Shown in pieces: positions 38,412 through 46,972 of a stretch of DNA of 64,000 nt. Location: positions 1 to 64,000 of the forward strand of contig CAYFFG010000010.1 of NCBI GenBank assembly GCA_964342355.1, written 5' to 3'. This stretch comes from Hirschia sp964342355. GTDB lineage: Bacteria > Pseudomonadota > Alphaproteobacteria > Caulobacterales > Hyphomonadaceae. The notes under the pieces are model-generated. The model saw nothing but the letters and a program-made list of their open reading frames with translations. It searched no databases and was not told the origin of the DNA. How positions within the stretch are numbered: the first letter of the stretch is position 1; every line of letters begins with the position of its first letter. A program made the translations under genes and the position numbers.

Positions 38412-39398
38412 TTAGTCCTGCAGTATTTGAGCCATTCTCTCGGCGAAATAAGTCACCACACCGGATGCGCCCGCACGCTTGAAAGAGAACAATAGCTCCA
38501 TAATCGCGCGATCTTCGTCCAACCAGCCACGTTCTGCGGCGGCTTTTATCTTGGCGTATTCGCCAGATACGTGAAAAGCAAGCGTTGGAACGTTAAAGGT
38601 GGATGACACGCGATAAACAATGTCCAGATAGGCAAGACCGGGTTTGACCATCACCATGTCAGCCCCTTCTTCAATATCCAGCGCCACCTCGCGCAAGGCC
38701 TCATCGGTATTTCCAAAATCCATCTGATAGGTTTTTTTGTCGCCAATCAGAGCGGACGAAGAACCGATCGCATCACGATAGGGCCCGTAGAATGCCGATG
38801 CGTATTTAGCGGCATACGATAGGATCATCGTGTTGGGGTATCCGCCATTTTCCAATGTCTCGCGGATTGCGCCAATGCGCCCATCCATCATGTCCGAAGG
38901 CGCAACCACATCAGCGCCGGCTTCAGCCTGAACCAGCGCTTGTTGCGTGAGCGCTTCAACCGTCGCGTCGTTTATTACATAGCCAGCGTCATCAATTATT
39001 CCATCATGACCGTGCGTGGTAAATGGATCTAGCGCCACATCACACATAACGCCCACTTCTGGCGCGGCTGCTTTCATCGCGCGGATTGTTTCGGGCACCA
39101 ATCCTTTAGGATTAAGCGCTTCTGAGCCAGCGGCGTCTTTTTTGTCAGGGGAAATGAACGGAAAGACAGCAACAGCTGGGATGCCAAGCTCACGCGCTCT
39201 GACGGCGGCCTTTGCGGCTTCATCAATGTTCAGTCTGGCGACGCCAGGCATAGAGTCGACGTCAACACGGGCTTCTGGACCGTCATGAATGACCAGCGAC
39301 CACACCAGATCATTGACGCTTGGCTGGGTTTCCCGTGAAAGGCGGCGGATCCAGTCGCTTTGACGATTGCGGCGCATACGCGTGGCGGGAAACTGCAT
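38412..39398 (-). CDS. hemB: Delta-aminolevulinic acid dehydratase (porphobilinogen synthase)
   Basis: Second enzyme of the C4 heme pathway; joins two 5-aminolevulinate molecules. The 328 residues have both Schiff-base lysines, K198 in SYAAKYASAFYGP and K252 in MVMVKPGLAYLD. The metal-binding loop reads CDVALDPFTTHGHDG with aspartates in place of the zinc cysteines, so this is the magnesium-type enzyme typical of alphaproteobacteria. It lies 2.2 kb from hemA. The GNAT gene precedes it by 36 bases on the same strand. Confidence 0.97.
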   Translation of the reverse strand: MQFPATRMRRNRQSDWIRRLSRETQPSVNDLVWSLVIHDGPEARVDVDSMPGVARLNIDEAAKAAVRARELGIPAVAVFPFISPDKKDAAGSEALNPKGLVPETIRAMKAAAPEVGVMCDVALDPFTTHGHDGIIDDAGYVINDATVEALTQQALVQAEAGADVVAPSDMMDGRIGAIRETLENGGYPNTMILSYAAKYASAFYGPYRDAIGSSSALIGDKKTYQMDFGNTDEALREVALDIEEGADMVMVKPGLAYLDIVYRVSSTFNVPTLAFHVSGEYAKIKAAAERGWLDEDRAIMELLFSFKRAGASGVVTYFAERMAQILQD

Positions 39399-39434
39399 TG
39401 TTAGTTGTCCTGTGAGTTTGGTCAGTTTTTTCGT

Positions 39435-40004
39435 TTAGTAAAACCGACGAACGGTTTTTTCCATGAAGCAACGTTTTGATACGTCCATGGATTTGCTTTG
39501 TATCTCGATCAGCGCACATTGCCAGTCGGTGAGACGCCAAACGGGAATTTCTTGAAATCCCAGCTTTCTATAAAATGGGCCATTCCATGGGATATGTCGA
39601 AATGTCGATAGGGATACGCGTTGAACTTTGCGGCGTTTAGCTTCTTTCAGCACGCGTCTGACAAGGTATGTCCCATATCCTTTTCCGCTATGAGCCGGAG
39701 TGACCGAAACCTGGTCAAGGTAAAGCGCGTTTTCTTTTCTGGACGCTAGCGCAAATCCGACTGGAATGTCGCGATCTTCCACAGCGCACCACAAGAGCGC
39801 TTCGCCAAGTCCGACGCGAAGTAGATTTTCCGGAATTGGCTCACTATGAACACTTCCCGGAGAAAGGTCCAACAATCCGGTGTCCCGAAATATTTCGTTC
39901 GCAGCGATATCGATTTCTTGCAACGCCGCTAATTCGTCGGCCCGGGTATCACGGATCCGCAAACAGGGCGCTTCAAGGCCAGGTGCTTCCAGCTCGATAG
40001 ACAT
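39435..40004 (-). CDS. GNAT family N-acetyltransferase
   Basis: An acetyl-CoA-dependent transferase of 189 residues. The coenzyme-binding motif is VTPAHSGKGYGTYLVRRVL, preceded by the strand ENALYLDQVSV. The ATG at 40004 is favoured; a TTG at 40040 is in frame but weaker. The substrate is unknown. It sits upstream of hemB on the same strand, and may be co-transcribed. Confidence 0.88.
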   Translation of the reverse strand: MSIELEAPGLEAPCLRIRDTRADELAALQEIDIAANEIFRDTGLLDLSPGSVHSEPIPENLLRVGLGEALLWCAVEDRDIPVGFALASRKENALYLDQVSVTPAHSGKGYGTYLVRRVLKEAKRRKVQRVSLSTFRHIPWNGPFYRKLGFQEIPVWRLTDWQCALIEIQSKSMDVSKRCFMEKTVRRFY

Positions 40005-40149
40005 AATCAGGAAAGTGTCAGGGTTTGTTGTGACGGACAACGAATTTTTAGTCTGGATTAGTGAAGGTGTGGATTAAAAGTTGCATGGCGCTGAAGTGAT
40101 GTTGTCAGTGATGGATTGATGACAGGCTCAGATCATTGAGGTGATACGC

Positions 40150-40635
40150 GTGCCACCGCTAAGTAGCGAGTATCTTGTTATGCTGCAGGATGCCGACGCC
40201 ATTCAGGTGTTGGGCGGTGTATTTGGATTCCTGGCATCGCTTGCTGTGATTATTATTGTTTTTCTGTTTCCTCGTCGGATGCGGGGGTACGTTAGCTATG
40301 GATTGCTCTGTGGAATAAGCATGGCGCTGATGTCTGTTAATGCCATCGGTAAGTCTTCTTTAGATCCGCAGACCGTTATCATTTCAGTAAGCTATCCAAT
40401 CCTGGCATTGATGGCGGTAAACTTAATGCTCGGCGCTTATTTAGCTGTTCGCTTGCCGCAACTGCTTTCGGTTATGTTTGCCGTGCAAAGTTCAGTGGGA
40501 TTGTTGCTGCTAGGCGCATTGGAACTGCCTGCGCCGGATTGGCTGGAAGCGTTCCTGATCTCCTTTGGCGCAATGTACGGGCTGGCTTGTGTGTTGCTTC
40601 TAAGGCCGCAGAAGCGTGCTTTTTTCAATGATTAG
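40150..40635 (+). CDS. Small membrane protein of unknown function
   Basis: About 161 residues with five predicted membrane helices (IQVLGGVFGFLASLAVIIIV, then YGLLCGISMALM, LALMAVNLMLGAYLAV, LSVMFAVQSSVGLLLLGAL and FLISFGAMYGLACVLLL). I choose GTG 40150 because GAGGTG lies 6 bases before it; a GTG at 40141 is in frame and part of that site. No family is recognised. It is divergent from the GNAT gene. Confidence 0.65.
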   Translation: MPPLSSEYLVMLQDADAIQVLGGVFGFLASLAVIIIVFLFPRRMRGYVSYGLLCGISMALMSVNAIGKSSLDPQTVIISVSYPILALMAVNLMLGAYLAVRLPQLLSVMFAVQSSVGLLLLGALELPAPDWLEAFLISFGAMYGLACVLLLRPQKRAFFND

Positions 40636-40817
40636 TGGGTGAAGCCTGCATTTGCGAGAAAAACTGAGAGAATTATCTTCAGATTTCAAAGTGATTCACT
40701 GAAAAATCTTGACAAATCTCAACAAAAATTTGCGATTCGTGAACATCATTAGCAATTTGTTAGAATCATTTCCTTAACCTCGTTCTTAGCCAAAAATAAC
40801 AAAAAGTGGTGATGGTG

Positions 40818-41318
40818 ATGATGTTAGAAGCTAGCGCGTCTAAAATGGACGGCGCAGACACGGTCGAGTATTCTTTTTTGCAGGCCCTGTCTCTCCTTGA
40901 ACAGGCTCACAGACGTCTGCATGACGTTGTGAAGGACAACCTTGAGCGCTCCGGCGAGCGTTACTTGACGGGTGTCCAGGCTCTGCTCCTTTATGAAATC
41001 GGCGAAGGTGAAACACCTGCGAGCACATTGCGTGCGCGTGGCGCATTTGCTGGGACATCGATGTCTTACAACGTTAAGAAACTACAAGAAGGCGGATATC
41101 TTGAACAAGCGCGTTCTGATGACGACCGCCGTACTGTGCTTCTTAAGCTGACAAACACAGGTTTGGCAGTGCGTGAAAAAGTTGAGCAATTGTTTGCGCG
41201 TCAGGCAGCTGCGCTTGAGCCAACAGCTTCTGTTCGCCACGACGATCTTGAACACTTGAATAAGACGATTTCTCGTCTGGAACGTTTCTGGTCTGACCAG
41301 ATCCGCTACAGACTGTAA
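40818..41318 (+). CDS. ldtR: LdtR-like MarR family regulator
   Basis: Winged-helix regulator of about 167 residues. The stretches GVQALLLYEIGEGE, STLRARGAFAGTSMSYNVKKL and SDDDRRTVLLKLT align with the alphaproteobacterial LdtR group, which controls an L,D-transpeptidase and cell-envelope stress in Liberibacter and Sinorhizobium (family knowledge). The start is uncertain: GTG or ATG codons occur at 40806, 40809, 40812, 40815, 40818 and 40821 within repeated GGTGAT units. The 180 bases upstream hold TTGACA and several AAATC/GATT elements that may be an autoregulatory operator. Confidence 0.85.
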   Translation: MMLEASASKMDGADTVEYSFLQALSLLEQAHRRLHDVVKDNLERSGERYLTGVQALLLYEIGEGETPASTLRARGAFAGTSMSYNVKKLQEGGYLEQARSDDDRRTVLLKLTNTGLAVREKVEQLFARQAAALEPTASVRHDDLEHLNKTISRLERFWSDQIRYRL

Positions 41319-41373
41319 TTCGGTTACCGAAAAAATTTACCTCGGGGGCTGGGGCTGCCTGAGACAAAAGTGC

Positions 41374-41408
41374 AGGGATCCACATTGTGTGGGTTCCTGT
41401 CTTTGTAT
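41374..41408 (+). terminator. Terminator after the LdtR-like gene
   Basis: AGGGATCCACA pairs with TGTGGGTTCCT (11 pairs, two G-U) around a 3-base loop and is followed by GTCTTTGTATT. The G-U pairs favour the plus strand. It lies 56 bases after the regulator stop and 160 before hemA, so hemA has its own promoter. Confidence 0.65.
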
Positions 41409-41568
41409 TAATGTGTCGTGCTAAAAATTTAAGGTGCGACGATTGATCAGTTCCACTTTGTTAATTCTCGCATTACTAATGTGGTCAAATACAAAGCTTG
41501 GCCATTGCACAAATTCGCTTGTCGCTTATGTGCACTGAGACCTGCAGGATCGCGAGGAGCGTATTTCG

Positions 41569-42789
41569 ATGAGACATTTGGAAGCTTTTGAAGCGGCGTT
41601 GGACACGATTCAGTCCGAAGGCCGTTATCGTGTCTTTATCGACCTTAAACGCCACCGCGGACGTTTTCCAAAAGCTTCAGCGCGTCACCCAGACGGATCA
41701 GAGCAAGATGTTACAGTCTGGTGTTCCAATGATTATCTCGGAATGGGGCAGGACGAAACCGTTCTAGAGGCTATGCACGAAGCAGTGGATACTTTCGGTG
41801 CAGGTTCTGGCGGCACGCGTAATATCTCGGGAACAACCCGTTACCATGTTGATCTAGAAAAAGAGCTGGCGGATTTGCATGGCAAAGAGGCTGCGCTACT
41901 GTTTACGTCGGGCTATGTCTCAAACGAAGCGACACTTTCGACAATCGCTAAGATCCTGCCAGATGTGATCATTTATTCCGACGCATTAAACCATGCTTCA
42001 ATGATTGAAGGCATTCGTCGTTCAAACTGCGCGCGGCGCATATTCCGTCACAATGACGTTGAGCACTTACGCGCATTGATCGAAAACGATCCTGCGGATG
42101 TTCCAAAATTGATTGCGTTTGAAAGCGTTTATTCAATGGATGGCGACATTGCGCCGATTGCGGAAATCTGCGACCTGGCGGATGAATTCAACGCGATGAC
42201 GTACATTGATGAAGTGCACGCAGTTGGGCTTTATGGCGATGAAGGTGCTGGTGTGACCCAGCGCGAAGGTCTTGCTCACCGCATCGACATCATTGAAGGC
42301 ACGCTGGCTAAAGGTTTTGGCGTCATGGGCGGCTACATTACCGGTAAGACTGCGGTGATTGACGCTATACGTTCCATGGCTCCAGGGTTCATTTTTACAA
42401 CATCGACATGTCCTGTGCTTGCTGCGGGCGCTTTAACGTCGGTTCGCAAGTTGCGCACAGATGAAGGGCGTGATCTGCGCGCACGTCATCAGGCCGCCGC
42501 AGAAACGCTTAAGCAGAAATTCGTAGAAGCAAAACTGCCTTTGATGGAGTCTGAGACCCATATCGTGCCTTTGCTGGTCAGGGACCCAGAGCGCTGTAAG
42601 GCGCTGTCTGACACGCTGCTTTATGACTTTGGTATTTATGTCCAGCCGATCAACTACCCAACCGTTCCCAAAGGAACAGAACGCTTGCGGTTCACACCAT
42701 CTCCCCATCACACAGAGGAGATGATGGACGAGCTGGTTTCTGCTCTGCTGGCCATTTGGGCCCAGTTGGGGTTAGAGCGCGCAGCCTGA
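41569..42789 (+). CDS. hemA: 5-aminolevulinate synthase
   Basis: First enzyme of the C4 (Shemin) heme pathway, making 5-aminolevulinate from glycine and succinyl-CoA; this route marks alphaproteobacteria. The 406 residues have the PLP lysine K248 in EGTLAKGFGVMGGY, the DEVHAVGLYG segment and the N-terminal WCSNDYLGMG. GAGGAG precedes the ATG. Just downstream lies a small conserved gene and then mucR on the opposite strand. Confidence 0.97.
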   Translation: MRHLEAFEAALDTIQSEGRYRVFIDLKRHRGRFPKASARHPDGSEQDVTVWCSNDYLGMGQDETVLEAMHEAVDTFGAGSGGTRNISGTTRYHVDLEKELADLHGKEAALLFTSGYVSNEATLSTIAKILPDVIIYSDALNHASMIEGIRRSNCARRIFRHNDVEHLRALIENDPADVPKLIAFESVYSMDGDIAPIAEICDLADEFNAMTYIDEVHAVGLYGDEGAGVTQREGLAHRIDIIEGTLAKGFGVMGGYITGKTAVIDAIRSMAPGFIFTTSTCPVLAAGALTSVRKLRTDEGRDLRARHQAAAETLKQKFVEAKLPLMESETHIVPLLVRDPERCKALSDTLLYDFGIYVQPINYPTVPKGTERLRFTPSPHHTEEMMDELVSALLAIWAQLGLERAA

Positions 42790-42824
42790 TTGGCGCGACT
42801 CACAATGCGCGGTAAGATAGGCCT

Positions 42825-43070
42825 ATGGAAACAGGCGTATCAATTCTGATTGAAATGTATGTTGTCGGCCGCAGCATGGAGGTGCGAGCGGTTGATGAGA
42901 GTGATGGGCTGGAAGTTGCTTTTATTGCGCCAATAAAGACCCCTGAAGAAGAGCTTCGCATTCTATCCCGACGACAATTGGAGTATGTCCGCCGAAAGCG
43001 GGCCGAAAAAGCCAGTCAAAAAGACACAAAAAAACCACCGCGGGATGACCGCGGCGGTATTTTGGTTTGA
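42825..43070 (+). CDS. Small conserved hypothetical protein
   Basis: An 81-residue protein starting METGVSILIEMYVVGRSMEV, with a predicted beta-rich front and a basic helix (RRQLEYVRRKRAEKA). It resembles small uncharacterised alphaproteobacterial proteins with a terminal LxYVxxRK pattern. It follows hemA by 35 bases and is probably co-transcribed. Unusually, the last 14 codons are encoded by a hairpin that also acts as terminator for the convergent mucR gene. Confidence 0.7.
   Translation: METGVSILIEMYVVGRSMEVRAVDESDGLEVAFIAPIKTPEEELRILSRRQLEYVRRKRAEKASQKDTKKPPRDDRGGILV
43028..43068. terminator. Bidirectional terminator inside a coding end
   Basis: ACCACCGCGG and CCGCGGCGGT form a 10-base stem (one mismatch) around a 5-base loop at 43034-43058. 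On the minus strand it is followed by TTTTTTT, giving a strong terminator for mucR; on the plus strand by ATTTTGGTTT. It overlaps the last codons of the small gene. Confidence 0.8.
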
Positions 43071-43107
43071 TCGCAATACATCTTCAGTATCACAAAAGTG
43101 GTGTTTT

Positions 43108-43533
43108 TTACTTGCGTCCACCGCGGCCGAGGCCGATTTCTTTTGCGAATTCTGAGCGTTTTGCTGTGTAGCTTGGCGCAACCATCGGGTAATCAGCGGA
43201 CAAGCCCCAGCGACGGCGATAGTCATCAGGGGACATATCGTATCTGGAACGCAGATAACGCTTGAGCATTTTAAGTTTTTTGCCGTCTTCTAGACAGATG
43301 ATGTGGTCTTCGGTCACAGAACGACTGATAGGAACAGCAGGTTTAGGCTTGTCTTCTGGCTTATTCTCAATTGATTCAGCTAAACTACTCACTGTCTTGT
43401 GAACAGAACGAATAACTTCTGGTAAATTATCTGGCGGAACCGGGTTGTTTGACACGAATGAAGCGACGATGTCTGACGTCATTCGCATGATGTCGTCCGC
43501 TGCAACCAAGTTTTTTTCAGTGTTTTCCGTCAT
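43108..43533 (-). CDS. mucR: MucR/Ros family transcriptional regulator
   Basis: A 141-residue regulator of the Ros/MucR family, which silences or tunes AT-rich genes and cell-cycle and surface genes in alphaproteobacteria. The core is intact: CLEDGKKLKMLKRYLRSRYDM, DYRRRWGL and DYPMVAP. The first zinc ligand C80 is kept, but the two expected histidines are Y93 and R97, so the classical zinc site is missing. An N-terminal oligomerisation segment precedes the core. Its promoter lies in the 227 bases shared with glyA. Confidence 0.92.
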   Translation of the reverse strand: MTENTEKNLVAADDIMRMTSDIVASFVSNNPVPPDNLPEVIRSVHKTVSSLAESIENKPEDKPKPAVPISRSVTEDHIICLEDGKKLKMLKRYLRSRYDMSPDDYRRRWGLSADYPMVAPSYTAKRSEFAKEIGLGRGGRK

Positions 43534-43760
43534 CTGTTCTTCCTGACGCTTATATTTCTAGGTGATTTACATACTCCTTGGCAAAAAAATCTGAGACCAT
43601 CAAGTATTTATATCTGAAGAACAGTTAAACCAATTGTTAGTACAATTAAAAGCTAAGCTAAGTTCTAGTCAAACGTTAATAGCTCGCCTTTTTATCGTAA
43701 CCTTGCCATAACGCTCACGAAGGCTTACGTCGCCCTTGTTTCAATTTAATGGAGGCTGTT

Positions 43761-45074
43761 ATGGACAATTCCACCACGCAAAACGATTCTATCGTTCGTA
43801 CGCTTATGACTGGGGAATTGAAGGGAGCGGACCCTGATGTTTTCGCTGCTATCCAGGATGAGTATAAAAGACAGTCCCAACAGATTGAATTGATTGCTTC
43901 GGAAAACATCACATCGCGCGCTGTGCTTGAAGCGCAGGGCTCTGTTCTTACGAACAAATATGCGGAAGGTTACCCAGGACGCCGTTACTATGGCGGTTGT
44001 GAATATGTCGACGTTGTCGAAAACATTGCCCGTGATCGTGCAAAACAATTGTTCAACTGTGAATTTGTCAACGTTCAACCGTCTTCAGGCTCCCAAGCGA
44101 ATCAGGGAGTGTTTCAGGCGCTATTAAAGCCAGGCGACACAATACTTGGGATGTCTCTTGCTGCGGGCGGTCACTTAACCCACGGCGCAGCGCCGAACCA
44201 ATCTGGTAAATGGTTTAACGCAATTCAGTATGGCGTCCGTGAAGATGACCATCTTGTCGATTTTGAAGAAGTGGAACGCCTTGCAAGAGAGCATCAACCT
44301 AAGCTGATTATTGCAGGTGGCTCAGCCTATCCGCGTCAGATCGACTTCCAGAAATTCCGCGATATTGCAGACGCGGTAGGCGCTTTCTTCATGGTGGATA
44401 TGGCCCATTTCGCAGGTCTGGTTGCTGCTGGTGTGCATCCAAACCCGTTAAACTGGGCCGATGTTGCAACGACAACAACGCACAAGACTTTGCGTGGTCC
44501 GCGCGGCGGCATGATCCTGACAAACGACGCTGACATCGCCAAGAAAGTGAATTCAGCGATTTTCCCAGGCATTCAGGGTGGTCCGTTGATGCATGCAATC
44601 GCAGGTAAAGCAGTCGCATTCGGAGAAGCGCTGACACCAGAGTTCAAAACATACGCTAAGCAAGTGCGCGCCAATGCGGCGCGTATGGCGCAGACGCTTA
44701 AAGATGGCGGTCTGGACATTGTGTCAGGCGGGACAGACACACATGTCGTGCTGGTAGACCTGCGTCCAAAGGGCGTGACCGGTAAAGACACAGAAGAAGC
44801 GCTAGAGCGTGCTTTCATCACCTGTAACAAAAACGGTGTTCCATTCGATCCGGCTCCGCCAACAATCACTTCAGGCATACGTGTGGGGTCTCCGGCGGCG
44901 ACGACGCGTGGTTTTGGCGAAGAAGAGTTTGCGCAAATAGGCCGTTGGATTGTTGAAATCGTGGATGCTGTTGCAAAAGGCGAATCTGCTGAGGTTGAGC
45001 AGAGAATCAAAGCTGAAGTCATGGAAATGACAGCGCGGTTCCCAATTTATGATGGCGCAATCGCCGGCCGCTGA
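43761..45074 (+). CDS. glyA: Serine hydroxymethyltransferase
   Basis: PLP enzyme that interconverts serine and glycine and feeds one-carbon units to folate. The 437 residues have the PLP lysine K242 in TTTTHKTLRGPRGG and the front SENITSRAVLEAQGS. The ATG at 43761 is chosen because GGAGG lies 6 bases upstream; an ATG at 43749 contains that site. nrdR follows 46 bases later, and the gene order glyA-nrdR-rib is typical of alphaproteobacteria. Confidence 0.97.
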   Translation: MDNSTTQNDSIVRTLMTGELKGADPDVFAAIQDEYKRQSQQIELIASENITSRAVLEAQGSVLTNKYAEGYPGRRYYGGCEYVDVVENIARDRAKQLFNCEFVNVQPSSGSQANQGVFQALLKPGDTILGMSLAAGGHLTHGAAPNQSGKWFNAIQYGVREDDHLVDFEEVERLAREHQPKLIIAGGSAYPRQIDFQKFRDIADAVGAFFMVDMAHFAGLVAAGVHPNPLNWADVATTTTHKTLRGPRGGMILTNDADIAKKVNSAIFPGIQGGPLMHAIAGKAVAFGEALTPEFKTYAKQVRANAARMAQTLKDGGLDIVSGGTDTHVVLVDLRPKGVTGKDTEEALERAFITCNKNGVPFDPAPPTITSGIRVGSPAATTRGFGEEEFAQIGRWIVEIVDAVAKGESAEVEQRIKAEVMEMTARFPIYDGAIAGR

Positions 45075-45120
45075 AAATCAAGGTAGGCTGATTCAATAGC
45101 CTGCCGAGAAAGTCGAAACT

Positions 45121-45597
45121 ATGCGTTGTCCGTTTTGCCAATCGACTGAGACTGTGGTTCGTGACAGTCGTCCAGCCGAAGAAGATACAGCTGTTCGCCG
45201 CCGTCGCGCCTGCCAGCGCTGCGGTGGGCGTTTTACGACGTTTGAGCGCGTTCAGTTACGCGATCTGATGGTTGTGAAGCGCGATAAGAAGAAAGTCTTG
45301 TTTGATCGGGAAAAGTTGGTGCGTTCAATTAAGATCGCACTGCAAAAGCGTCCTGTATCGGACGAAAAAATCGATCAGATGGTTTCCGGTATTGTGCGTC
45401 GCCTTGAAAGCGCTACCGAAGGAGAAGCCAGCTCTAAGGAGATCGGCGGCATGGTGATGGAAGCCCTGGCTCAACTCGATCCTGTCGGATATGTGCGTTA
45501 CGCTTCTGTCTATCGTGATTTCAAAGACGCGTCCGATTTTGCGCAATTCATTGAAAAGCATGCTTTAGAAATTGATCCGGACAATCATCAAGAATGA
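45121..45597 (+). CDS. nrdR: Ribonucleotide reductase repressor NrdR
   Basis: ATP/dATP-sensing repressor of ribonucleotide reductase genes. The 158 residues have the zinc ribbon (C3, C6, C31, C34) and the ATP-cone (VVKRDKKKVLFDREKLVRSI). Its stop overlaps the ribD start in ATGA, so the two are translationally coupled. Confidence 0.97.
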   Translation: MRCPFCQSTETVVRDSRPAEEDTAVRRRRACQRCGGRFTTFERVQLRDLMVVKRDKKKVLFDREKLVRSIKIALQKRPVSDEKIDQMVSGIVRRLESATEGEASSKEIGGMVMEALAQLDPVGYVRYASVYRDFKDASDFAQFIEKHALEIDPDNHQE

Positions 45598-46280
45598 CAG
45601 GTGTAGAGAAGCCTCACGTCACTTTAAAGCTTGCAACATCGCTTGATGGTCGTATTGCAACCAGCAAAGGCGAGAGCCAGTGGGTAACGGGGAAAGCTGC
45701 GCGTCAAGAAACGCACGTAATGCGATCCAGGCATGATGCGATCCTTGTGGGCTCTGGAACTGTGTTGGCGGATGACCCAATGCTGACGGCGCGATTAGAG
45801 CCCTTACCAGATCAACAACCGATCCGATTGGTTGCGGACAGTAGATTACGCACGCCAATTAATTCCAAACTTGTTCAGACCGCGCGTGAATACCGGACGA
45901 TTATTGCCTGTGGACTGGAAGTTAAAGAAGAGCGCGAACGCGAATACGTTGGCAGGGGCGTGGAAGTCTGGAGCCTGCCGATTGCGCCCCTAAGTGGGAT
46001 TTCTATAAGCGCGTTGTTGGCGGAGTGTGCGGAGCAGGGCATTCAATCCATTTTCCTTGAAGGGGGAGGAGCGCTTGCTGCGTCGTTTTTAAAGGCGCGT
46101 GCTGTGGATCAGATCGAATGGTTCCGCGCACCTCTTATTATTGGCGGCGATGGCACGCCTTGCGTCGGCGCTCTCAACGTTGAGTTCCTTGGAGATTGTC
46201 TCCCACTGGAAAGAACAGATGTCAAAACCATAGGCGCAGACATTTGGGAAACCTACGTGCTAAGACGCGAAAGCGCATAA
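45594..46280 (+). CDS. ribD: RibD reductase domain only (5-amino-6-(5-phosphoribosylamino)uracil reductase)
   Basis: A 228-residue protein that matches only the C-terminal reductase half of bifunctional RibD: KLATSLDGRIATSKGESQWVTG, ILVGSGTVLADDPMLTAR and IFLEGGGALAASFL. The N-terminal deaminase with its HAE and PCxxxGRTPPC zinc motifs is absent, and the start is locked to the nrdR stop, so nothing was lost by mis-annotation. It can perform the NADPH reduction of riboflavin synthesis; the deamination must come from another gene. It leads into ribE 70 bases later. Confidence 0.9.
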   Translation: MTGVEKPHVTLKLATSLDGRIATSKGESQWVTGKAARQETHVMRSRHDAILVGSGTVLADDPMLTARLEPLPDQQPIRLVADSRLRTPINSKLVQTAREYRTIIACGLEVKEEREREYVGRGVEVWSLPIAPLSGISISALLAECAEQGIQSIFLEGGGALAASFLKARAVDQIEWFRAPLIIGGDGTPCVGALNVEFLGDCLPLERTDVKTIGADIWETYVLRRESA

Positions 46281-46350
46281 CGTCGCATTACATATGGCTT
46301 CACGCGGTCTTATATCCCGCGTTCAGCTCACAAGAGTTTCGGAGAGTTCC

Positions 46351-46965
46351 ATGTTCACAGGTCTTGTTGCTGATAAGGGCCGTATAATTTCGATTGGGGT
46401 GGAAAATGATATCCGCCGTTTCCGGATAGAAAGCAGTTTTTCGGCGGACGCCATTCAGATGGGTGCGTCAATCATGCATTCGGGGGTCTGTCTCACCGTT
46501 GTCGCGTTCGGACAGAACCATGAAGGCTGCTGGTTTGATGTTGAGGCTATTCCTGAGACCTTGGATCGCACAATCCTGAAGGATTGGCGTGTAGGCGATG
46601 AAATTAACCTCGAACTCAGTTTGAAAATGGGAGATGAGCTGGGCGGACATTACGTGTTCGGGCACGTGGATTGCGTTGCCACTGTCGCAACAATTGTCGA
46701 TCAGGGCGCTTCCCGCCGCATACGGATAAATGTCCCTGACCACATGGCGAAGTATCTTGCAGAGAAGGGCTCAGTTGCGGTAGACGGCGTGTCCCTTACG
46801 GTCGCCGCTGTGGGGCAGGCTGACTCACAGGATTGGTTTGAAGTTGCGGTTATTCCGCATACATGGGATGTGACAACGCTAAACCGCTTGGAACCAGGTG
46901 CGAAAGTCAATTTAGAAGCCGACATGCTGGCGCGTTATGTGGCGCGCATGCTGGGCAAGGAATAG
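46351..46965 (+). CDS. ribE: Riboflavin synthase alpha chain
   Basis: Last enzyme of riboflavin synthesis, dismutating two lumazines. The 204 residues contain two similar lumazine-binding halves (MFTGLVADKGRI with HSGVCLTV, and GHVDCVATV with DGVSLTV). The ATG at 46351 has GGAGAG upstream; the frame back to 46294 is not needed. ribBX follows 7 bases after the stop. Confidence 0.95.
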   Translation: MFTGLVADKGRIISIGVENDIRRFRIESSFSADAIQMGASIMHSGVCLTVVAFGQNHEGCWFDVEAIPETLDRTILKDWRVGDEINLELSLKMGDELGGHYVFGHVDCVATVATIVDQGASRRIRINVPDHMAKYLAEKGSVAVDGVSLTVAAVGQADSQDWFEVAVIPHTWDVTTLNRLEPGAKVNLEADMLARYVARMLGKE

Positions 46966-46972
46966 GAACGGA

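Noticed and set aside
43534..43760. Possible riboswitch upstream of glyA.
   Set aside because: I see no conserved glycine, SAM or SAH riboswitch core; the region is AT-rich and reads as a plain divergent promoter.
45060..46350. Possible FMN riboswitch in front of the riboflavin genes.
   Set aside because: The nrdR-ribD overlap and the 70 bases before ribE leave no room for the element, and none of its conserved boxes are seen.
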